DNA of 64,000 nt, taken from assembly GCF_016907995.1 (NCBI RefSeq), contig NZ_JAFBDA010000004.1:1-64000 (forward strand), in the 5' to 3' direction. Below, in pieces: positions 57,975-64,000 of the stretch (its first letter is position 1; every line of letters begins with the position of its first letter). The translations under genes were made by a program, and so were the position numbers. The notes under the pieces were generated by a model. The model saw only the letters and a program-made list of their open reading frames with translations. It had not been told where the DNA came from and did no database searches. This DNA is from Clostridium sardiniense. Its GTDB lineage: Bacteria > Bacillota > Clostridia > Clostridiales > Clostridiaceae.

Positions 57975-59030
57975 TCATTCTCCCGGATAAGACACTATAT
58001 AAACATCTACGCCATATTTTCTTCCCCATTGAGTACACGCTTCCGCACTATTTAAGAAAACGTCTATAATGTTTCCTTTTATTGCTCCACCTGTATCTGA
58101 TGCTCTAGCATATCCGTATCCTTCTACGTATACTAGGCTACCTAATGGTATTACTCTTGGGTCAACTGCTATAGTACTAGTACCACCAGGGTTGTACACT
58201 GGCTTAACTCCAGTAGCAGTAATATTATGTCCTGAATATGCGGTTGCTTCCATAACTAAGTGTTTCTTATACTGTACTGAATCCCCTCTATTTGGTATAT
58301 ATTTAACTGGATTCTTAGCACCTTGTACAACAATTGCATTTACTGGGGTAGCAACAGTTTTGCTGCTAACTTCTTTCTTTGAAGCTTCCTTGCCATCTTT
58401 ATACACTACTTGGTAAGTAACCTCTTGCTTTCCGTTTTTACCTTCAGCTTCAACTTTTTTCTTCCCTTTTTCAAGTTCTGCATCACTCTTAGTTACAGTG
58501 TCAAAAGGTATAACTTTATGTTCAGTTACACTCTTAGTCTCTACCTTTGTGACGTCAACATCCATGTTTTCTTTAACTGGAGTTTCTGGTCCTGGCTGAA
58601 CTTCATCAACACCATGAACATATTCTACTCCTTCTTTTTTAAGTTGATCATTACTAGCTAATAAGGCATCTTCAACGTTATCTTCTGCTGAAAGAATTGT
58701 AACATCCTTCTTTGCAAAATTAACTTTGATAGGCACGGCCTTCTTAACTGTAATCTCCTCAGCTTCTTCAATTTTGGATTCTAAGGATGGTTGCACCTTA
58801 TCGTGATCAGATATTTCTATACCTTTCTGTTGCAACGCATCTTTAACAGTCCCTTTATATGTGATAAATGTTTCTTCTTTTCCGTCGATGCTTAAATTTA
58901 CTGTCTTTCTCATTGTAGCAACGGTTGTTGCTGCTACTGCCACAACACATGCCGTGGCTAATATCACTATTTTTGCCTTCGGACCGTTAGAAAAACTTTT
59001 CTTAATAAAAGTTTTAAATTTTTCTACCAT
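57975..59030 (-). CDS. Cell-wall protein with DUF348, G5 and 3D domains (YabE/RpfB-like)
   Basis: 351 aa. N-terminal membrane/signal segment (about 20-40, KIVILATACVVAVAATTVA), two ubiquitin-like DUF348 repeats (about 45-155; VNLSIDGKEETFITYKGTVKDALQQKGIEI, VNFAKKDVTILSAEDNVEDAL), a G5 domain (about 160-240) and a C-terminal 3D domain (about 260-350; MEATAYSGHNITATGVKPVYNPGGTSTIAVDPRVIPLGSLVYVEG, ASDTGGAIKG, IDVF). The 3D domain is a lytic transglycosylase fold with conserved Asp residues. Probably remodels peptidoglycan outside the cell, like resuscitation factors. Strong promoter at 59064-59093. Confidence 0.92.
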   Translation of the reverse strand: MVEKFKTFIKKSFSNGPKAKIVILATACVVAVAATTVATMRKTVNLSIDGKEETFITYKGTVKDALQQKGIEISDHDKVQPSLESKIEEAEEITVKKAVPIKVNFAKKDVTILSAEDNVEDALLASNDQLKKEGVEYVHGVDEVQPGPETPVKENMDVDVTKVETKSVTEHKVIPFDTVTKSDAELEKGKKKVEAEGKNGKQEVTYQVVYKDGKEASKKEVSSKTVATPVNAIVVQGAKNPVKYIPNRGDSVQYKKHLVMEATAYSGHNITATGVKPVYNPGGTSTIAVDPRVIPLGSLVYVEGYGYARASDTGGAIKGNIIDVFLNSAEACTQWGRKYGVDVYIVSYPGE

Positions 59031-59063
59031 TTAATTCCCTCCTTTGGCAAGAGTGTCTTTTGC

Positions 59064-59093
59064 ATTATATATTACTTTTTGACATTTTGTCAA
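59064..59093 (-). promoter_or_regulatory. Sigma-A promoter of the G5/3D gene with palindromic -35
   Basis: Minus strand TTGACA (59088-59093), 18 nt, TATAAT (59064-59069), both perfect. TTGACA-AAA-TGTCAA forms a 15-bp inverted repeat (59079-59093) over the -35, a potential repressor site. Confidence 0.75.
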
Positions 59094-59280
59094 ATTTAAA
59101 GCCTCTTGCTTGCTTGAACTGATACAATAAATGCAGTTCTATGCATAATTAACAAAATTTATAAATTGTATATTTTCAGTTCTTTATTGGGTATCCTTGC
59201 GTCCATGGTATATTTAGTGAAGTGTCTCCTTAAATCAATTGCTATTTCTCAATATACAATTAATTCCATTTCATTTTATC

Positions 59281-60066
59281 TTAAATATCTTTTTTAATCA
59301 AATTGAAAAAATTGGTATTTAGTTGAATATTTAATTCATCTGGATTTATACTTCTTATTTCTGCTATTTTCTCTATAATCTCTTTTATGTAATCAGATCT
59401 ATTTCTTTTTCCTCTGTTTGGAACTGGTGCCATAAATGGTGCATCAGTCTCTACAAGCATTCTGTCAACTGGTATTTCTTTAGCAACTTCTACTATCTTT
59501 CTAGAATTTTTAAATGTTACTACTCCTGTAAATCCTATATAATATCCAAGTTTTATGCATTCTTTAGCAAACTCAACACTACCTGAAAAACAATGCACTA
59601 CTCCATTAACCTCAGGAAATTCTTTTAATATATCAAGAGTATCTTTATGTGCATCTCTATCATGAATCACTACCGGCATTTTAAGTTCTTTAGCTAAATT
59701 CATTTGAGCTCTTAAAGCATTTTTCTGTATCTCTCTTGAAGGATTTTCTTCCCAGTAATAATCAAGCCCTATCTCTCCAACAGCAACTATTTTATCATTT
59801 GCTTTAATCATTTCTTTTATTATTTCTAATCTTTCATCTGTAAGTTCATCAGCATTCTCAGGATGAACCCCTAACGCACCATAAATAAAGTCATATTTTT
59901 TTGTAAGTTCATCAGTTAGTTTTACACTGTCATATGATGATGCACAATTTAATATTCCTATAACTCCATTCTCTTTTAACTCCTTAAATACCTCATCTCT
60001 ATCTATATCATAATCTTCTGAATCATAGTGTGCATGAGTATCAAAAATTCTATATTTTTTCTCCAT
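59281..60066 (-). CDS. tatD: TatD-family DNase
   Basis: 261 aa. Metal ligands FDTHAHYD, VGEIGLDYYWE, VVIHDRDAH, VVHCFSG and ETDAPFMAP are all present. TatD proteins are 3'-5' exonucleases/DNases of the amidohydrolase fold. GGGAGA before the ATG. In B. subtilis yabD (tatD) lies between metS and yabE, the same order as here. Divergent from the Crp/Fnr gene. Confidence 0.95.
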   Translation of the reverse strand: MEKKYRIFDTHAHYDSEDYDIDRDEVFKELKENGVIGILNCASSYDSVKLTDELTKKYDFIYGALGVHPENADELTDERLEIIKEMIKANDKIVAVGEIGLDYYWEENPSREIQKNALRAQMNLAKELKMPVVIHDRDAHKDTLDILKEFPEVNGVVHCFSGSVEFAKECIKLGYYIGFTGVVTFKNSRKIVEVAKEIPVDRMLVETDAPFMAPVPNRGKRNRSDYIKEIIEKIAEIRSINPDELNIQLNTNFFNLIKKDI

Positions 60067-60164
60067 ATCTTCTGTCTCCCTCTTTAAATAATTAATAATA
60101 TATATTATTATACATTATAAACAACTGACAAAAAATAAATACAAATTGAAAGGATGTGAAACAT

Positions 60165-60842
60165 ATGACAAATAGTGAAATAATTGATGTTTTAAATTTA
60201 TCATCTCTATTCAATAACTTTTCTAAAGATGATTTAGATTCAATGATTAATAATCCATTAGTTCACATAAAAAAATATTCAAAAGAAGAAACCATTTTCT
60301 TTCATAATGATACTTGTAATGATTTAAGCATTTTAATTTCAGGTAAAGTTGAAATACAACAAAATGATGCTAATGGAAACACTTTAGTGGTAACCACCTT
60401 AAATAGAGCAAATATGTTTGGCGAAAACCTTTTATTTGGTGATAAAAATACATATCCAATGGATGTCGTAAGTAAAGAAAATAGTACAGTAATCCACATA
60501 AACAAAAAAGAAGTAACTAAGTTACTTCAATCAAACCAAACTTTTTTATTAGCATTTTTGAAACTATTGTCAAATAAAGCCATGATACTTAGTAATAAAT
60601 TAAGACAAGTAAGTTCTAAATCTTTAAGACATATGATTTGCGATTTTTTAATAAAAGAAGCAAAGAAGCAAAATAGTGACACAATAAAATTGACTATGAC
60701 AAAACAATCATTAGCAGATTCATTTGGAGTTCAAAGACCATCTCTTTCTAGGGAATTAATCAATATGAAGCAGGAAAAAATGATAGATTATGACAGAAAA
60801 ACAATAAAAATACTAAATTTCGATAAGATTTATATACAATAA
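60165..60842 (+). CDS. Crp/Fnr-family transcriptional regulator
   Basis: 225 aa from the ATG at 60165 (a GTG three codons upstream nearly touches AAAGGATG). Cyclic-nucleotide-type sensor barrel (about 10-130; DLSILISGKVEIQQNDANGNTLVVTTLNRANMFGENLLFGD) and a winged helix (about 150-220; TKQSLADSFGVQRPSLSRELINMKQEKMIDYDRKTIKIL). No cysteine cluster for Fe-S, so not a classical Fnr; effector unknown. A candidate sRNA gene follows. Confidence 0.9.
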   Translation: MTNSEIIDVLNLSSLFNNFSKDDLDSMINNPLVHIKKYSKEETIFFHNDTCNDLSILISGKVEIQQNDANGNTLVVTTLNRANMFGENLLFGDKNTYPMDVVSKENSTVIHINKKEVTKLLQSNQTFLLAFLKLLSNKAMILSNKLRQVSSKSLRHMICDFLIKEAKKQNSDTIKLTMTKQSLADSFGVQRPSLSRELINMKQEKMIDYDRKTIKILNFDKIYIQ

Positions 60843-60869
60843 TTCCTTATTTAGGATATTTAACTTGAT

Positions 60870-60890
60870 AAGTATTATCTCTTAATACTT
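60870..60890 (+). terminator. Weak terminator after the Crp/Fnr gene
   Basis: AAGTATTA (60870-60877), 5-base loop, TAATACTT (60883-60890), followed by TATTATATTTTTT. Low stability, but the T run supports it. Confidence 0.5.
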
Positions 60891-60912
60891 TATTATATTT
60901 TTTGACACATAA

Positions 60913-60940
60913 CTGACATATTACTAAGTTATCATGTAAT
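60913..60940 (+). promoter_or_regulatory. Candidate promoter of the small RNA
   Basis: CTGACA (60913-60918), 16 nt, TGTAAT (60935-60940): five of six matches in each hexamer. A second TTGACA lies at 60902-60907 without a good -10. Confidence 0.5.
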
Positions 60941-60946
60941 TGTAAA

Positions 60947-61044
60947 GTAGTTAAAGCATTATTATTTACCCCTTATAACCATCTTAATTGATTGGTTACC
61001 TAGAATATCTCGTCCCCCTATTGTAGATATTCTAGGTTTTTTTT
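60947..61044 (+). ncRNA. Candidate small RNA with C-rich single-stranded regions
   Basis: About 98 nt from the predicted start to a strong intrinsic terminator. It has a 5' single strand with ACCCC (60968-60972), a hairpin TAACCA/TGGTTA (60976-60998), and a perfect 12-bp terminator stem CCTAGAATATCT/AGATATTCTAGG (60999-61010, 61025-61036) with loop CGTCCCCCTATTGT and T8 tail. C-rich loops could pair with Shine-Dalgarno sequences, like Gram-positive RsaE-type RNAs. No frame with a ribosome binding site. It could instead be the 3' UTR of the Crp/Fnr gene. Confidence 0.5.
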
Positions 61045-61048
61045 GTCT

Positions 61049-62437
61049 TTAAACCTTATTATCTTTTAGCCTCTTTATTTCTTCCATTATATTTTTCTTA
61101 TCTATCATTTCAAAAATAGGCTTATACCTTAGCTTTTTAGTCAATTCTTTTACCTCTATTAAGTTCCATATACTTTCTTTTATATTAAATTGTTCCTTTA
61201 TTTTCGAAGATGTATTTGGCATAAACGGCTCTAGTATATTTGCTATATTTATTAGCACATTAATAGAGGGTCTTTTCTTCTTACTTTCTTCCTTTATATA
61301 TGAAAAAACCTCTTTTAATGCAGCCTTAAATTCCCCTTCCTCAATCTTATCCCCTACACTAAAATATAAATCTAATATTTTCTTTTTTTCACTTAAATCT
61401 AGTTCTTTTAAATCTCCATTTATAATAATATTTTTATATAATTTATCAAATTCCAATACTAAATCATAGTTATTTGAGTTTATAAAGTTCCTCCACTTAA
61501 AATCAGTATTTGAATTTTCAGGTCCATTAGATATTAAATAATATCTTAAAGAGTCTACATTATATTTTTCTAATATCTCATCAACCCAAATAGCCCAATT
61601 TTTATTAGTAGAAAAATCTTTACCCTCTAGCCTTAAATGTTCACTAGACATTATACTTAAATTTACATTTTTAAAACCTAATGCTGATAATAATCCCGGA
61701 AATATTATTGTATGAAATGGAATATTATCCTTTCCATGAACTAAGTAAATTCTACTATCTTCATCATTCCAATAATCTTCTATAACTTCATTGGTACCTT
61801 CAAGACATTTTGCCGTTGCTGTAATATAACCCATTAAAGCTTCAATCCATACGAATATTTTTTTGTCTGAAAATCCATCTAAGGGTACATCTACGCCCCA
61901 ATCAATTTCTTTAGTTACTGCTCTATCTCTTAGTCCTTCATCTATATATTTTTTAGTTATACTTTGAGCATTTTCTCTCCAACCTTGTTGCTTTATAAAT
62001 ATCCTCTTAACATCATTTTGGAACCTTGAAAGAGCCAAAAATAGATGATTACTTTCACGTCCTGTTTCTCCCTCTAAAGACTTTTTTTCATATATGTATC
62101 CTTTATCATATAAGCTTATAATAAAATCCATTACCATTCTCTTATGATAATCTGTATCAGTATTAGTAAATAAATCAAAGGAAAAATTAAGCTTATTAAA
62201 GCATTCCAAAAATTCTTCATGATACTTTAATAGAGTTTCCTTTGGAGTTATATTAAGCTCTTCCGCCTTCACCTTAACTGGCCTACCATGTGCATCACTT
62301 CCAGATATAAATAAGACATTATCACCCATCATTCTATGATATCTAGCTAGAATATCTCCCGGAAGAAATACTGCTATTCTACCTAAATGCAATTTTCCAT
62401 TTGCATAAGGCCATGCATTTCCTATTACTATATTCAT
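61049..62437 (-). CDS. Degenerate methionyl-tRNA synthetase paralog
   Basis: 462 aa. Aligns through the whole class I MetRS core: IGNAWPYANGKLHLGR, SGSDAHGRPV, DWGVDVPLDGF, FVWIEALMGYITA, YLVHGKDNIPFHTIIFPGLL, DSLRYYLISNGPE. Departures: HIGH reads HLGR (Arg20); the KMSKS region reads KDFSTNK (residues 273-279) in EHLRLEGKDFSTNKNWAIW; the zinc-knuckle insert expected after GYIYEK (about residue 117) is missing, only KSLEGETGRESN bridging to HLFLALSRF; no C-terminal tRNA-binding domain. The normal metG lies just upstream. Either non-canonical enzyme, or a protein with another role. AGGGGGAGA before the ATG, frame fully open, so not an obvious decaying pseudogene. Confidence 0.88.
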   Translation of the reverse strand: MNIVIGNAWPYANGKLHLGRIAVFLPGDILARYHRMMGDNVLFISGSDAHGRPVKVKAEELNITPKETLLKYHEEFLECFNKLNFSFDLFTNTDTDYHKRMVMDFIISLYDKGYIYEKKSLEGETGRESNHLFLALSRFQNDVKRIFIKQQGWRENAQSITKKYIDEGLRDRAVTKEIDWGVDVPLDGFSDKKIFVWIEALMGYITATAKCLEGTNEVIEDYWNDEDSRIYLVHGKDNIPFHTIIFPGLLSALGFKNVNLSIMSSEHLRLEGKDFSTNKNWAIWVDEILEKYNVDSLRYYLISNGPENSNTDFKWRNFINSNNYDLVLEFDKLYKNIIINGDLKELDLSEKKKILDLYFSVGDKIEEGEFKAALKEVFSYIKEESKKKRPSINVLINIANILEPFMPNTSSKIKEQFNIKESIWNLIEVKELTKKLRYKPIFEMIDKKNIMEEIKRLKDNKV

Positions 62438-62468
62438 AAATTCTCCCCCTCTATTATTGATATAAATA

Positions 62469-62501
62469 AGGAAGTCAACTTATAATCTAAGCTGACTTCC
62501 T
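62469..62501 (-). terminator. Hairpin between metG and its paralog
   Basis: AGGAAGTCA (62469-62477) and TGACTTCCT (62493-62501). On minus it is followed by TATTTATA, a modest terminator for metG, and lies just ahead of the paralog's ribosome binding site; it may act as an attenuator. Confidence 0.6.
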
Positions 62502-62523
62502 CTTTAGTGTTTATTTTATATTA

Positions 62524-64000
62524 CTATCTTACTTCGCTTCCAGTTGGTAATTTACCAGGATCCACTAAGTTTAATACGCTATCATCATCATTTGATGCAG
62601 CAAGTATCATACCTTGTGATAATTCTCCTCTTAACTTAACTGGCTTAAGGTTTGCTACAAGAACAACATTTTTTCCAACTAATTCTTCTGGTTTAAAATG
62701 TTTTGCTATTCCTGAGACAACCTGTCTAATTTCTCCACCTAAGTCTACTTTTAATTTAAGTAGTTTATTTGCCTTCTTTATTGGTTCGCATTCTAATACT
62801 TTAACCACTCTTAGGTCAAGTTTTTCAAAATCATCTATTGTAATTTCTTCTTTTATTGGCTTCATTTCTTTAACTTCTTCTTGAGGCTTAATAGCTTCCA
62901 TTTGAGTTTTTCTTAATTCTTCAAGTTCAGCAAGCTTCTTTTCAACATCTATTCTTGGGAATAAACTATCGCCCTTCTTAACTGTTGTTCCTGGTGCTGT
63001 ACCATCAAATCCTTCTAATGAACTCCAATCTTTAGCTGTTACTGCTAATTGCTCATTTATCTTTTCTGATGTTGTTGGTAAGAATGATGATATTAAAACT
63101 GATGCAAATCTTAAAGATTCTGCTAAATTATAAAGTACAGTTCCAAGTCTACCTTTCTTATCTTCATCCTTAGCTAATATCCAAGGAGTTGTTTCATCAA
63201 TATACTTGTTAGCTCTTCCAACTAAATCAAAGATATATTCTAAAGCTTCTGGAATTCTAAGTTCTCCTATAGCTTCTTCAACATTCTTTGGAGTATCTAA
63301 TGCAAGATTTATTAACTCATCATCAACTTCTTCTTTTTCTAGTGGTGCAGGTATTACTCCATCAAAGTATTTTTCTACCATTGCAACTGTTCTTGAAAGT
63401 AAGTTTCCAAGGTCATTACAAAGGTCTGAGTTTATCTTCTTTATAAATATTTCATTATTAAATAATCCATCTGCTCCAAAAGGTATTTCTCTTAATAAGT
63501 AATATCTAACAGCATCTACACCAAAGTTTTCAACAAGTGCAACTGGATCTACTACGTTTCCTTTTGATTTACTCATCTTACCACCATCAACAAGTAACCA
63601 TCCATGGCCAAATATTTGCTTTGGTAATGGTAAGTCAAGTGCCATTAACATTATTGGCCAATAAATTGTATGGAATCTTAATATATCTTTACCTATTAAA
63701 TGAACATCTGCTGGCCAGTATTTATCAAATAATTCTGTATTATCACTACCATAGCCTAATGCAGTTATATAGTTTGATAATGCATCTATCCAAACATATA
63801 CTACGTGCTTTTCATCAAATGTTACAGGTACACCCCAATCAAAGCTAGTTCTTGAAACACAAAGATCTTGAAGTCCTGGTCTTAAGAAGTTATTTAGCAT
63901 TTCATTCTTTCTTGATTCTGGTTGAATGAAGTGTGGATGTTCTTCAATATACTTTATTAATCTATCAGCATATTTACTCATCTTGAAGAAGTATGCTTCT
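62524..64000 (-). CDS. metG: Methionyl-tRNA synthetase, 5' end beyond the window
   Basis: 492 codons visible; the N-terminus (HIGH and zinc knuckle) lies beyond 64000, since the frame stays open there and reads EAYFFKMSKYADRL, an internal MetRS stretch. Visible: FDWGVPVTFDEKHVVYVWIDALSNYITALGY, intact KMSKS in GGKMSKSKGNVVDP, anticodon-binding helices (about 150-330) and the C-terminal tRNA-binding OB domain (last about 105 residues; DFEKLDLRVVKVLECEPIKKANKLLKLKVDLG). This is the essential Met-tRNA synthetase. Order metG, then tatD and the G5/3D gene, is as in Bacillus apart from inserted genes. Confidence 0.96.
   Translation of the reverse strand, partial: EAYFFKMSKYADRLIKYIEEHPHFIQPESRKNEMLNNFLRPGLQDLCVSRTSFDWGVPVTFDEKHVVYVWIDALSNYITALGYGSDNTELFDKYWPADVHLIGKDILRFHTIYWPIMLMALDLPLPKQIFGHGWLLVDGGKMSKSKGNVVDPVALVENFGVDAVRYYLLREIPFGADGLFNNEIFIKKINSDLCNDLGNLLSRTVAMVEKYFDGVIPAPLEKEEVDDELINLALDTPKNVEEAIGELRIPEALEYIFDLVGRANKYIDETTPWILAKDEDKKGRLGTVLYNLAESLRFASVLISSFLPTTSEKINEQLAVTAKDWSSLEGFDGTAPGTTVKKGDSLFPRIDVEKKLAELEELRKTQMEAIKPQEEVKEMKPIKEEITIDDFEKLDLRVVKVLECEPIKKANKLLKLKVDLGGEIRQVVSGIAKHFKPEELVGKNVVLVANLKPVKLRGELSQGMILAASNDDDSVLNLVDPGKLPTGSEVR

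Noticed and set aside
59031..59280. A ydaO-type (c-di-AMP) riboswitch before the G5/3D gene, as known for some cell-wall hydrolase genes
   Set aside because: None of the conserved ydaO sequence blocks is seen, and a complete promoter lies only about 35 bases from the start codon.
60902..60930. Promoter TTGACA-17-TAAGTT upstream of the sRNA candidate
   Set aside because: The -10 is poor; the CTGACA/TGTAAT pair just downstream fits better.

Overview
The window is a low-GC, AT-rich chromosomal segment with the gene content of an endospore-forming, anaerobic Firmicute, most likely Clostridium sensu stricto. The evidence is the sporulation genes (spoVT, spoVG, spoVB, yabP, yabQ), the anaerobic class III ribonucleotide reductase, a clostridial ferredoxin, strong AGGAGG ribosome binding sites and many short A/T-flanked terminators. 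I cannot name the species. Gene order on the minus strand (metG, tatD, yabE-like, rnmV, rsmA ... purR, spoVG, glmU, prs ... pth, mfd, spoVT, spoVB, yabN/mazG, HU, rqcP, yabP, yabQ, divIC, yabR) follows the origin-proximal block known from Bacillus subtilis, so the window is probably close to oriC. No IS element, prophage, CRISPR array or rRNA was seen.

Layout. 1-440: four tRNA genes (Leu, fMet, Met, Leu) behind a consensus promoter. 600-19,700: the conserved block for translation quality control, division, sporulation, cell wall precursors and PRPP, interrupted by a two-component system followed by a degenerate HtrA-like protein (12.4-15.7 kb). 19.9-31.2 kb: murC, a purine salvage pair (nucleoside phosphorylase and CNT transporter), an ECF sigma/anti-sigma pair, a K+ channel, a Xaa-Pro peptidase, a cytochrome b5-like protein and asnS behind a T-box. 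31.3-40.8 kb: accessory catabolism, namely lacZ with an APC permease and a divergent AraC regulator, then a glycerate kinase, GntP transporter and CdaR regulator cassette, with a cluster of DnaA boxes in between. 40.9-48.9 kb: pepA-nrdG, a citrate/homocitrate synthase plus aconitase pair, and nrdD with an NrdR box. 49-57.9 kb: DUF3048 lipoprotein, degV-padR with a paired operator, a small hairpin-gated gene, an lgt-lipoprotein-mrp-ferredoxin operon, a His/Cys/Met-rich repeat protein with a sigma-E-like promoter, then rsmA and rnmV. 58-64 kb: a G5/3D cell-wall protein, tatD, a Crp/Fnr regulator, a candidate small RNA, a degenerate second methionyl-tRNA synthetase and the start-truncated true metG running off the window.

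The most interesting items are the MetRS paralog that has lost its HIGH histidine, KMSKS motif and zinc knuckle beside the intact metG; the candidate sRNA with two exposed C-rich stretches at 60.95-61.04 kb; the HtrA-like protein with two of three catalytic residues replaced; the metal-binding-type repeat protein with sporulation-type expression signals; the DnaA-box cluster at 37.13-37.18 kb; and two identical-spacing inverted repeats sitting on the degV-padR promoter. Several apparent starts were moved to the codon that has a proper ribosome binding site (prs, mfd, purR, punA, pepA, gntP, cdaR, lgt, crp, the HtrA-like gene and the repeat protein).
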